Positions 38,084 through 61,276 of a stretch of 64,000 bases of DNA are shown here, one piece after another. The notes under the pieces were generated by a model. That model was not told the origin of the DNA, made no database searches, and saw only the letters and a list, made by a program, of their open reading frames with translations. A program made the translations under genes and the position numbers. Where the stretch lies: assembly GCA_963402885.1 (NCBI GenBank), contig OY727094.1:35590501-35654500 (forward strand), read 5' to 3'. How positions within the stretch are numbered: the first letter of the stretch is position 1; every line of letters begins with the position of its first letter. This DNA comes from Antedon bifida (Eukaryota > Echinodermata > Crinoidea > Comatulida > Antedonidae).

Positions 38084-41000
38084 TTAACATTAGATTCTAT
38101 TCTATATATACTGATATTGCTCGTGTGAATTGGCTTTTATCCCTATATTCAGGGGAAAATTTCCCATGATACGGAACTAGGGAAAAGTACTACTGTTTAA
38201 CGGTATCCAGTTATTTAGGGCCACACCTATTAAGAAGACTCTTTGTTAGGTCCCGAAGGTGTCCCCTTAAAAAAGGTTCTACTGTATGTATGTAACACAA
38301 AGTGGCTGAACAGAGTCAGTTGTTGGCAGGGACACAATATAGGACTACTATTACTGTACATAGATACAGTTTACTCTGCACTCATTTGATTTGTATAAGA
38401 GGAAGATAACAGGTACAGACCTGGGATTATTAGATAATAATGCTGTCCAATTTAGGTCTAATCAGCTATAGATAATTTAGTATACATTTTGAATCACGCG
38501 ATGTTGTATACATTGGCCTATATCAAACATTAGAGGGTTAATGCTGGTTAAAGCATTTTGATTGGATGAAGAGTATGACTTGCGCTTGATGATGTCACTA
38601 CTTGACACAATTAACAGTTACGCAATAAACATTTTAGATCCTCTTAACACTGACACTCACTCATCAAACTACCCCAAACCGTAACCAAACTCAATGAAGG
38701 AACATCGACATCAGAAGTTGAATTCTGACAAAGGGAGGAAAACATTAAAAACAGTTGACAACCGTAAGCAGCAGAGAATTGCCAAACATTGCCCGTCCAC
38801 AGCTAGCGGAGTCACAACTTGTTGAGAATAGTTACTCACGCGCGCGCGTAAACAGAGCCAGCACCAATGTTCAGAAGTTGAGAGGGAACGCCACTATACT
38901 ATCATATTAATTGTGAGTAGATTTCTGCATTGTGGTTTTAGTTTTAGCGCATTATACCATTATTATTACATGCTCAGTAGATACGTACATCTCTGTGACC
39001 AATTATAATTTTAAAATATTGAATTCTCGCGGATGGTCAAGTTCAAAACAAAATTAAAAGGTCAATAAATGCTGCTGCCCGAAATAATCGCCTCAGCCGA
39101 GAAAACAAGCCATATCACGCCGGTAGACGCTATAGATGTGATATACGTCGACGATGAAATCGCACAAACACATATGCGCAGGCGTAAGTGAACATCGGAT
39201 AATAATACTAACTTGTTTGAATTGCATCAACATTTGCGTTTGCGTTTTCAAAAGCATTCATCGTTTATCGAATATTATTTGAACATTGGAATTGTAAATA
39301 TATTCAATACAATTTTTGATTTTAAAATTAAATACGATGAGCATCTAAAATATGTTTTCTTCTATGTTTTTTATTATTCTATTAACGAATTATGATGTCA
39401 TCACTAAAATTAAAACAAATTACTTGATTAATGCTAAAAAGACAGCAACAGTTGCTTGAATATTGTATTGACGCGTTTAATTGCGTTTCAACACATTAAT
39501 TGTTTATGTAACGCTAAATTTGTCACAGGCTTGTATTTTTTATATATTGAATGGGCCGAGCTCATTCCTTTTGTTTCGCTCTGTTCCGTATTTCTACTTT
39601 TTAAGATTAATTTTCTTATAATAAAAACAAGGTGAGTTTATACATTTGATTTGTAGCCTAATTAACGTTTAACTATCCACAGGTAGGCTATTCTAATTTC
39701 GTTATTAATCATTTGTTTAAGTCTATTATTACCATCTTATAATATTTTCGTTGCTGTTTCGTCTAAGATTATTAGGGGTATCTCTTAATAGTTTTGATTA
39801 TGGTGGGTCTGATCTACGATTTGACCTTATAATATAATTGTTGTAACATTATTTTAGCAGTGGCCTACGTGACTGCACATCTGTAACATACAGATATTAT
39901 ATTGCTATCTTGCCCATCATTTACTGACTTTGAGTTGTGAAAGTCATAGTGATAAAGTTATTTATTAATTTTACTATTGACGTTTGACAAACATTCCTTA
40001 TCCAAGATAAACATGGTTTTTATTATTTTGGATAAATTAATCATCATCATGACGTGTACTCCTATTATCCCTCGACACTGTAAATAAATGCACTCATTTT
40101 AATTTGTTTAACAGATAAAGTTTTGTGTAGTTTATGTAATTATGCCCATCAGTATAGTTTTGATCAGATAACTTGGTAATTTAAAATCACGCGATGCTAT
40201 GTAAATAGGCCTAGCAAACATTAGAAAATGTATGTTACGGTTAAAGACTTTTGATTGGATGGATTGCGCGCTTTATACATCACTTGACACAAACAATGAC
40301 GCAATATGTTATAGGTCCACTTTACTCAATCATCAAACTATCCCAACAAACGCAACAGTCGGGAACATTCAAAGTTTGGGTTCGGAAGAAAGGAGGCACG
40401 CAGTAATAGTTGACAACAGTGGGCATAGGTAACAGCTTGTTAACGTTTATAAAAACTCTTGCAAACAAATGGAACAATGTTCAGAAACTGAACAAACATT
40501 ACTATAAACTGTGAGTAGATTTCTGCATTGTGGTTTTAGTTCCTCGTGCATACTATTATGATTGCATGTCGGTATAAAACACTGATTAATTGTAATTTTA
40601 AAAGAAAAATTTCTCGGATGGTCCATTTAAAAAAACAATAAATGCTGCTGTACCAAATAAACCGTGTCGCAGTCGAGAACCATGACGACAATGAAATCAC
40701 ACATAAACGTGCGCATGTGTGAGTGAAAAAAAAACCAACTATAATATAGTTGTTTGAATTACATCAACGCGTTTCTATTGCTTTTAACGCATTCATTGTT
40801 TATAACACGATAATCTCAAGAAAAATAATGATTTAAACATTGGAATTTGAATTGGAAATAATTATATCAAAATACAGCTTTACGTTGTGTTAGTTAATAA
40901 TCTAAGAATTATCATCATTGATGTTAAAATATTAATTATTATCCTAATTAATTACTTCATTTTTTACAGATTTTTCACATTAATTGATTGATGTTAAAAT

Positions 41001-41214
41001 ATTAGTAAATTATTTCATTTTTTACACATTTTACATTTGAATCATGTTAATAATGTTAACTACAGTATTGTTTAAATATTGCCTAGACGGCTATCCTTCC
41101 CTTTGATTGACTTTCTACATGGATGTGAAAACACGTATGCAAAGTTGCTTGAATTGCATTTAATCTTATCATTACATTTCTATTTTTCAGAAATGAAAAA
41201 AGAACATTGACAAC

Positions 41215-44200
41215 ATGGCAACAGGTAACAGACATTTAAACATTTGTTATTTATCTATTTTTATTATTTTGTGTGTTGCATTGATTAAAGATTTTGAATA
41301 TTATCACTATTTTCTCCCATCTAGGAGGTATGGATACTTGCTTTGATTACAAGTAAAATCGTATTCACTAATGTTTTTATTTTTTTATTTTTTCCATTCC
41401 ATAGGAGGTATGGATAGTTTTAATCTTGACTTATCGACAATTTCAACTTGGTATGATGAACGTAACCTTTTGAGACAACTGAAAGTTTTATACCACGATT
41501 TAATTTCAGTTGGAAAGATAGACGAAGCACATGACACAATAAACTTGCTTCATAAATTAATACATTCTGGACAATTAAGTTCAGACAACATCTCGCTACT
41601 TAACGAAACGATCAAAGTAACCCATCAGTTTGGTGTCCTCGATCATCTCTCACAATGTTTTTACCAAGCTAGAGAAATTGAAATTACACAATTCAAACCA
41701 TATCGACTACAAGTTGTAGACTTCGGAAATGGTCTGATGCAGCATGATGTTAAAAGAATCGATGCACTGTACAACATTCCGTTGAAGAAATATGAAGATT
41801 CTTGGAGTATGATAATGGACTTAGAACACAGAAAAATACTTTGTGAAGAAAATGGGGAAGAACTTATTCCAAATCTGCAACAGCTTGGAGAAAAACAGAC
41901 AGGTATATTAATGAAAATGAAAATGTGAACCAAATAATTGCTTTTATTGCGCCATTGACTTTTAATATAATTGTTTATATAACAAAACAAATTTTGGTTT
42001 TAGCTGAGCCTCAATTGTTTGTTTGTTTGTAAAGGTTAGGCCTTCCAAAAACCAATTTCAATTTTGACGAACGGGAATATTTCTGCTAAATAACTTCAGC
42101 TTAGCCTCTATTTATGTGAACACAGGAGAAATAACAATGTGAATTAACTGTAAGACATTAATGGTGAATTTATGTTTCCTGTCCTGATTATTCAGAGATA
42201 TAATATCATTCATCATCATATCATCAATAACATTTTTTCCTCTTAATATAGAGGTGCAGACCACTAGTACAAAAGAGGTAATGCGAAAAGAGGTTAAATC
42301 AGAAACAGGTAAGCTGGCAACTTCAGGCAGGAATTAAAATTATTTTGAGAATTTAAATATAGTAAGGATCGTTTTGTTTTCCACCATTAAATAAAAGAAA
42401 CAAATAATTGGTTGCTTTAACGGCAATTGTAGTTAAAATTTACAGTTTTCATCTTGGCCATTTTCGATTCCTAATAAACTACTACTGAATTTGATACTAT
42501 GGTTATTTTTTATTATTTATTAATATATTATAACATTATCAGAAATAATGACAATAGTATTATTGGTAACATAATATGTTTTTATTGTTGTCAATAAATT
42601 ATTTTGTTTGATTAAACACATTGATTTTATCTGGTGGGCGCTTTGTTTTCAATTGTAGTTTCCTGATCAGTCATATATTTTGTTTGCCGCCCCCTATAAG
42701 GTATTTTGCTTATAAATGCGCAGTAGGCCTACTGTATGTTATTATTATTATTTATGAGTTTAATATTAGGGATTCAACCATACCATACTGTTTTACAAAC
42801 AAGGTCCTCTATTACTTATCAATTAATCAAGATGAATGGCACATTTTTAAATAATGTTTACACTTCTTTATTTTAAAAGTAAATTAATTGTTTTAGCATG
42901 AGTCTGATATGATATAGAATAAAGGCCTATAAATGCACAATTGTATATGCCATTTGGCATAAAATTGAGGATAATCATAAATAAATGTGATTATGACGTA
43001 GAGAATTGTGAATTCAGTTTCAATCATAAACATCTTACGCAACAAATAGCCTTTTAACATAATAACATACATGCATGGTATTTAAAAATATAAAAAAAAA
43101 TATCCCACTCTTGGTAGTGTATCCTTTAACTCTTTTCACGAAATAACAAAGAATAAAATACGCAAAATTAATTACATTTAATATTGCAAAAGTGTGTTTC
43201 AAACAGCAGCTCCACGATAATTAATTTTAATTTATGATATGGCAAGGTTTTTAATTAAATTAATCATACACGCGTGCAACATTTCAATTTGAATAAAAGC
43301 AAATGTATGTACAATTTTAACTTTTCTTATTAAAACTAAATGTAAAAACTATCACTTTAAATGCATTTTCTATTATTTCTGTTAAATGCCTAAAAAATCT
43401 TAATAATAATATGCGTGTTACAAGGCAAATGTCGTAAACAGTGAATCTAGAAAAATCAGCTTTAGTAAAACTTCCAGCTAGTAGAAACACACACAGCTTA
43501 TGTAGAACAGTCAACAGTTAACGGAGAAACGAAATTGCCTCACGCTAATGTGTTTTACTATCGACAGCATAGAATTATTATATTTTTTACAAAATTGAAC
43601 CTTTGTTTAAAAAAAAGCTACCGCCTTGCTTTCTTCCTATAAGCGGCCATCATCAATGACCACATTAGCTGGAGGTTTTAGCATAAGCGGTGGATTGCTC
43701 TACATTTTAACGGTTGTTACCATTTGCTGGCGACCACCAGTCGTTTAACCGAGTTTTCTTTCTGATTGATAATAAATTATGTTTGTCGCCCTCTATATTA
43801 TTTACTTGGTTTATTACACTTCGGCGCGGCTCCAGCACTACTTATTGTATTACTATTGCAAGGCCCTTATTAAATAAAAGCAATGTATTAACTAAATATT
43901 GTTGCCATTTTTCTTCGTATCTAGACAAGATTGAAGAATATCTGCTTCAAAGACAAAGGGAATTGTGTAGCCAGGCCAGTATATTTACACCAGCAACAAT
44001 GCGTGATAGATACAGTGTTGACATTTCGCAGATGTTCACTGATTTGGAACTACGCAAAGAATCTAAAAAGAATAAAGACTGCAAACCAACAACATTAACA
44101 GAAGTGGTAGATGTTATCAGCTCCAAACCTGGATGTAGAGCTCTTATAGATGGGGAGGGTGGGATAGGTAAAACTACCTTATTAAGGCATTTATCATACA

Positions 44201-46911
44201 ACTGGGCTACGGCTACTCAATTGATGAAAGCATTTGAAGGTAAAATTGTATTTCTTTTAAGTGTACGGGATTTAGACAAAGATGTCTTAGGTTTAATTGT
44301 AAAGCAAATTGATATGACAGAGTTTAGCATGCACACGAAACTTCCACAAAATCCAGAGTTAATTAAAAATTTTCTAAAGACCCATGACGATAAAATTGTA
44401 CTGCTTCTAGATGGGTTAGATGAATTAAGATTTAATAATCCAAGCGTACTTAGTCTGTTCAAAAAGAACAACTTAAAAAACAGTTCCGTAATACTTACTT
44501 CACGATCAGAAAATATGGATAAATTCGTAGAAGCATGTGACGTACATGTAAGAGTTAATGGGTTTAACAACGAGAGCATAGGAAAGTACATTGACAAACA
44601 TTTTGAGTATTTTGAAAAACCAGAATTGGGAGAATCCCTTAGAAAGGAGTTAGATACGATGGTCATAGATAATCTATCTTTGTATAGGCAAAAACGTAAA
44701 CATGAAGAGGTATATTCAATGTGCAAAAATCCCATGCTGCTTTGTTCAATCTGTGTGCTGTGGGAAGACAGTCAAAGCCTTCCTACAGATAAAGCTGACC
44801 TTTTTAAAGAAATATTTCGTAATACTTTAAATCAGTTCAACAAACAAAACCAATTTGCCAAGCTTTCTAAATTTGAAGAGGCACCAGCAAAATACGTAAA
44901 TGCTATGATTTTGTTGGGAAAATGTATGTATGATAGCTTGAAAGTAAATCAGCTTTCGATAAACAAGAAAGATTTGAAAGATAAGCATACGAACAAAGAT
45001 GTAGTTAACATGGCCCTTAAACTTGGATTCGTTTATGAAGAAGCACCAATTTCAAAATCTAACTTTGATAACATTTTTATGCCTCCTCACAAGTTGATAG
45101 TAGAATCATTGGTGGGATTTTACTTGAGCAAATTATGTGAAAGTGAAGGTTTAAAGTTTGAATGCGAAGAAGATGTAAGGCGATTACTTACACCATTTGA
45201 TTGTAACAAATGGGATATGTGTAAATTATGTGAAAGTGAAGGTATGAAGTGTGACTGTAAAAAAGATGTAAAACGATTACTTAAACCATTGGATGATACT
45301 GAATGGGAGGTGATAAGAAAAAGTAGGTATTTAAAGATGGCGAGAGTGTTTGCAATTGGCTTTCTTGGTGTTAAATCTCATAACTTTTTAAAGCACTGGA
45401 TTACAAACAACTTATCAACATATCGCTCTCTGCCAAGTAATTTAAACTGTGTCCAAAAACAAAATAAGGATGCTGTGGTAAAGGCATTAATTAATCACAT
45501 GAACAGTAAAGATTTAGACTTAAAGCAACATTTGGATGATATATCTACCTCGATAAGAATGTTCATTGATCACATTAGTCCAGGTGTACAATGTGATGGG
45601 CATTTCATACGTCTAATTATGCAACTTTATTGCATGGAAAGATTGATTGTTATTAAAAGTAATAGCTTAAATACCTTTTGTAGTAGGATGGCATCAGAAT
45701 GCAAGGGAAGAGTTATTGCACACATTTTAGGCATTAAAGATAGATGTGGCAGTGTTAGGATTTGGAATCTATCACGTGATGTATTTATTGACTTTGTATC
45801 AGAATGTTCTCTCAAACAAGTTCAATTACCATTATTTCGTCTCGATATCTGTGATAGTAAACTTCACAACATTGATGTTAATTCATTTTCTTCATTACTC
45901 ATTATGTGTCCTGAGCTGAGGGTGCTTCACATGTGGTATTGCAATCTATCAGCTGACGTCATCAATCACTTGGGTACAGAATGTTCTCTCAAACAAGTTC
46001 AATTAGCATTAGATACTCTCGATATCTCTGGTAATAACTTTCACAACCTTGATGTTAATTCAATGTCTTCATTTCTCATTATGTGTCCTGAGCTGAGGAG
46101 GCTTGAAATGAGGGATTGCAATCTATCAGGTGACGTCATCAATCACTTGGGTATAGAATGTTCTCTCAAACAAGTTCAATTTGCATTAGAATATCTCTAT
46201 ATCTCTCGTAATAACCTTCACAACATTGATGTTAATTCAATGTCTTCATTACTCATTATGTGTCCTAAGCTGAGGTGGCTTGACATGATGGATTGCAATC
46301 TATCAGGTGACGTCATCAATCACTTGGGTACAGAATGTTCTCGATCTCTCAAACAAGTTCAATTAGCATTACGTCATCTCGATATCTCTGGTAATAACCT
46401 TCACAACATTGATGTTAATTCAATGTCTTCATTACTCATTATATGTCCTAAGCTGACGTACCTTGACATGAGGGATTGCAATCTATCAGGTGACGTCATC
46501 AATCACTTGGGTACAGAATGTTCTCTCAAACAAGTTCAATTACCATTAGAACATCTCGATATCTCTTTTAATAACTTTCACAACATTGATGTTAATTCAC
46601 TGTCTTCATTTCTCATTATGTGTCCTAAGCTGGCGTGGCTTGACATGATGTATTGCAATCTATCAGGTGACGTCATCAATCACTGGGTTACAGAATGTTC
46701 TCACAAACAAGTTCAATTACCATTAGAACATCTCGATATCTCTATTAATAACTTTCACAACATTGATGTTAATTCAATGTCTTCATTACTCATTATGTGT
46801 CCTAAGCTGACGTGGCTTAACATGAGGAATTGCAATCTTTCAATTGATGTGAAGAACTACCTAGCTAAAGAATGTATTTCTACAAATAAGCAAATTTCAA
46901 TCCGATGCTGA
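41215..46911 (+). CDS. NLR-3: DED-like / NACHT / LRR receptor
   Basis: Exons are 41,215-41,224 (ATGGCAACAG), 41,405-41,902, 42,252-42,308 and 43,925-46,911, all in phase 1, giving 1183 aa. The DED-like exon resembles that of NLR-1 (VGKIDEAHDT), while the NACHT exon is almost the same as in NLR-2, including the KLCESEG duplication. It carries six double-LRR units against four in the other two, most with the VINHLGTECSLKQVQLAL spacer. Intron 1 contains a second acceptor with its own GAGGTATGGAT at 41,325; using it would break frame. AATAAA at 48,621 probably ends the transcript about 750 bp before the PI3K stop on the other strand. A death-fold signalling sensor is inferred from the domains. 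Confidence 0.87.
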
Positions 46912-47229
46912 TTTATACTGTCAATTGTATATAACTGACACATATGAAAACATCGCAGCACGCTAGTGTCATTTTTTGTAAATTTTTAAATAATGATATC
47001 TTTTATCTTAAAATTGTATGTAATATAAACTGGAATTATGTAAAGCAGGAAAATATCAGTAAATTTTGATAAATATGTATAATAATCTAAAAATTAACTC
47101 TGTTTTATATAGTAAATAGAAAAAATCACCCTTAAAAATAGCGCCATCTACCATTTTCCTACTTCCAAACTTTTCACAACACGTTAACGCGCGCGGCGCC
47201 TTTTTCTCACCTTCTGAAAATTTACATGG

Positions 47230-48200
47230 GTGGTAGTGCGCAAGAATAGGCCTAGGCCTACATCTTATAATAATATTGATGTAGGGGGCCTATCTAGGGC
47301 GTAGTCTTTTGTGACAATGTAAGATAAATACTGTAAACTACATCGATCGGACCAGCTGTAGGCATAATATAGATTGTATAAATATGTTCTTCTTGAATGA
47401 TGTTTCATCCAGAAACGTAGGCTAGGCCTAGGCCTAACTAGGCCTCTATCTAGAGGGCCTACTAGGCATAGGCCTAGGCCTAGTATTAGTAGCCTAGTAG
47501 GGCTAGACCTATGCCTATTTGAGGTAAGCCTAACCAAAACCTAGGCCTAGCCTGCTGTAGCCTAGGCCCTACCACTACTACTAGCTAGGATGTCTAGCTA
47601 GGCCAAGGTACGTCTGCCTTCTTTTCCTCATGATGGGACCCACAGCCCACCCAGCTCTCCTCCCCTGCTGCTTGGCTAACTAACTGTTAGCTAGGCTAGC
47701 CTGGTATAGTACAGCCTAGGCCTAGCGTTAGGCCTTTAGATTAGGCTAGATTATATGTCTAACCAATTGGTACTGGTAGGTAAGCCTAGCCTATATGGCT
47801 ATAGGAATCTAGCTATAAGAGGGAAGGCAAGCCATAGGGCCCGGGCCTAGTTGCATGTCAAATAAATAGAAAAATTCAATCCATAAAATCCTGAATGATG
47901 ATGCTCTCTCTAAAACAGCTAATTCTGACTCTACATCATTCCATGTCTGTCTAGTTAGGTGTAACTGCAATGGGTGGCATGCAGATCTATATAAATTTCT
48001 ATGCAGCGCCTAGAGAATTGATCGAGCCTCCTTACAACTAAAGAAATATCCCTCTGCCCCTAATTTGATTAATTATTTGTGCTGAATTATGTTGCATCTT
48101 TTCTTTAGTTAGACACATTAGATGTCTATAGACACGATTTTTAGATGTCTACAGACACATTAGATGTCTATATACATTTGTGGACAGACAATGAAATGAG
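47230..48200. repeat. TAGGCC-rich 3' block, copy after NLR-3
   Basis: Copy of 32,690-33,660, with small indels and about three of the TAGATGTCTATAGACAC units. Confidence 0.8.
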
Positions 48201-48620
48201 TACATACTGTATGTAAACTACAGTACCTCACATTGATACTACCGTACATTGATCTTTTGTATACGAGTATATTGCATAATGTATTGTTGTTAACCAAAGG
48301 AATATTATATTTCATTTTAATTAAGTAATGTAACTAAGCAACAAGTAAAATAATGGGAATAGCATGAAACTAGTAATATTTATAACAGTGATGATTGTTT
48401 TGTAAACTTTTTTTTACTTTACTTAATGTTATAGAATCCAGTATTGTTGGCAATTTGTTGATGAAATTTAATGTAAATTGTATTTCAGTATATATATTTG
48501 AATAATTTAATTTTGACAACTTATGATTGTATATAGATTTATATTTTAATTGTTTTTATTAATATGAATGTGCCAATGACCAAGTACTATTACTTAGATA
48601 GCTTTTACTTGTGGAAAATC

Positions 48621-48626
48621 AATAAA
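48621..48626 (+). terminator. Poly(A) signal of NLR-3
   Basis: AATAAA in the conserved GTGGAAAATCAATAAAATTA context. Confidence 0.55.
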
Positions 48627-49375
48627 ATTATTATTACTGTATTTTTATCTTTTGACTTTTGTTTGATTAAAAAACTAAATTCTCGCATTCTTTGAACAAC
48701 ATTAGAGACAAAGAAAAACTAAAGTACAGAACGTGGACAGGATCAATACATAATTAAGATTGTGCACTCCCAAATAGGTTGAACATTTATGGATATTTAA
48801 ATTAATGAAAAAAATGGACAGAATTAAATTTAGGTTTTTTTTTTTAAATTTTAATACACAGTAATTGTTTGAATTTACTAGTAGCAACATTTAATTATTC
48901 AAAATATTAAAGAAAAAGTTACTAGACTTTCTATTCTTGATTCATTTTAAATTTTGTTTTCAAGGCAAAATCAACTAAAAGAGCTATTAAATAATATTAA
49001 AATAGCCTGACATAAACTAAATAACAAGGTTAAAAGTATGTGGATTAAAAGATACAAAAACCAAAACTCTATTTTGGGTTTTTTTCAACAAAACTATGAC
49101 AATTAGAAAAAAAATATTTACAATAAATTTAACAGTTTTACAGTATAAATTTAAATAAAAATTAAAATGTTTAATAGTGGAAAAAAGTTGGAATAGAATT
49201 TCTAAATCTATCCCAATTTAGTTATCATATTCATTCATTGATTAAAATCAACTGCTTGACGGTGCTACTACTGGTGTTAAGATATCAACATATGCTGGCT
49301 CACCTCGCGCAACAACTTTACTTTACTGCTGCTTAAGTACCCACTTAAGTACCAGTATTTATTTTTCTCATGTCA

Positions 49376-59206
<9,831 letters not shown>

Positions 59207-61276
59207 TTTGACCGGTAAGTGTTTTACAGAGATGAATATTGCAAGTCAACAAACATCTCAATGTATTTGTTTTTTTTTTTGGAACTTCTTTGATTAAAGT
59301 TGGCAGATTATCTTTCAATTCTTGCCATATCTTTAAAAAAAGAAAAGAAAATACAAACTGAAAAGTGTAATGCTTAACTGAAAGATTTATTTTAGTAACT
59401 CAAAAAATGATACTGTAATTAAAATATTAGTAAAAATAAAATAATTAACTTTTTTAAGAATTTCAGCAAAAAAATACTTTTTGAGACAAAAACAATTACA
59501 ATTTACAAAGTTAAACAATCAATCAATGCAATATTGCAAATGGATGTACAATTTAAAAACAATTGTAAATGAGCTACCGCATTAAGGATTGGCTTAGGCC
59601 TATGCACCCACAATCAGACGGGTTTTCACCACCAGTTATACCCTTCCCGAAGGGAATATACCATTATTATTCATCATTTGTATTTCTCGCATGGTTTGGC
59701 CTAGCCAGCTTGCTCTCTCCCCATTCAGATTTACATCGATTGATTGAGGCAGCAGGCGGCAAACTGAATCAAACCGATATAGGTAAAACAGATATGGACT
59801 TAAAATAAAACTCACCAAAGTTTAATTGTTTATATTACATTTCGCATGTAAAAATATCAAATATACTTACTTTAATTAGTCAAAAGAACAATGTTTTTGT
59901 TTCGAATTTACTCCAAAACACTTCTTCAGAGTCAATAAGTCCATAAATCTTGGTGGCGCTGTAACTTGTTTACTACACGAAATCATTGAAGCGTGGAGTA
60001 AAACCATTAAATTCCAAGTTGAAATCTAGGTCAGCATTAATAATGTAGAGACTGAGTGCATATTGTGCTGCTTTGTGCATATCTATGTTGTTGTATTATT
60101 TTCTATATTTCATCGTTTTAATATTATTAATCTACCTTTACATATGATGGTAGTGCATATATATTACAATAAATACACTCTAAGTAGCATTATGAATCCT
60201 GTACTGGTGCAGGTATACAATTTTCAACATCTAATTTTATACAATAATATTCTTCTTGGTACTGTAATACTATTTAAACACAAAAAGAAAAATCTCAATT
60301 TAAATAAAATTATATAAGGAATTTTTATAGTATACAGCTTAAAATAAAAACACTACTGAATGTAGAAAATATTTGTTTAATGTACAGATGGTTTTGGATG
60401 GAGTATTACATATTATAGATAGCCATAACCATATTTTTTTTTTTTATATTTCGAAAAAAATTAAAATAGTGCCTGATGCAGATTTGGTACAGTACTTACA
60501 TTTTATCATTAAGTTTTAGTGAAGCGGCAATATCGTATGCTATTAAGATTTGAGCAATAACACGTCAGGTGTTTTTATATAAGAAACCTTTCAACATGTC
60601 ATTAGGAAGAGCACTTATGGTAATAGTAAACAAATGCAGTACACAATAACACATTCTTCACATCTGTTTTATTATTTTGAATAAATTATATTTATCTCAC
60701 ATTTTCAAATTATGATACTGTGACTAATAGACCTGCTAATGATTCCTGAGCTCAGCCACCTCTTATCATATTTTCCCAACTTCAGATGTTGGCATACTGT
60801 ATGATGTACATGATAGGTATTTAAGTGTATCATTATTTGGTAAAATTAGCTTAAATGGATCATTGTGACAAATCGTCTAATGGAAGGCAACGAGTAATGG
60901 AAGAATGCATTTGCTGGATGGATGATGTTATTGAACTAAAGCTAGAGAGATATTTACAATACCATATCGGCTAAAATGTGCCATAAAACAAAATGTCAGG
61001 CCAACTGAATATTATACATTACACCACTTGATATACAAGTTGTGCATTGCCCTGTTTTGCTTTAAAGGAACAAAAATAATTAAAAACCCACTTTCTTGTG
61101 TTGTTTGTATGGATGTACACAAAATACATTTTGACATTAAGTGTGTAGGGTACTTGCATGTTAAATATCTTGAATCTCATTTTATATCATGTACATTTTC
61201 AACCAACTTGCAACCGATAGCTGATTTTCATTGATTAACTCCTTCATATTGCACCATGTTAGTTACATTTGCAACC
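59207..61276. other. PIK3CA 5' flank and spacer
   Basis: Immediately upstream of the PIK3CA ATG there is no clear coding exon. A non-coding first exon probably lies within 59,300-59,960, but I cannot place its ends. From 60,000 to 61,276 I see only AT-rich spacer, which should also contain the 3' UTR of the coiled-coil gene (minus strand, stop at 61,277). Short open frames here lack support. Confidence 0.5.

Larger units (their letters stand above)
34440..40790. repeat. Segmental duplication, copy B
   Basis: Partner of 18,590-24,010. The differences are mostly single bases plus two clean insertions, a 594-bp TTAA element and a 305-bp SINE, both absent from copy A. The target sites of both insertions can therefore be read directly by comparing the copies. 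Confidence 0.9.
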
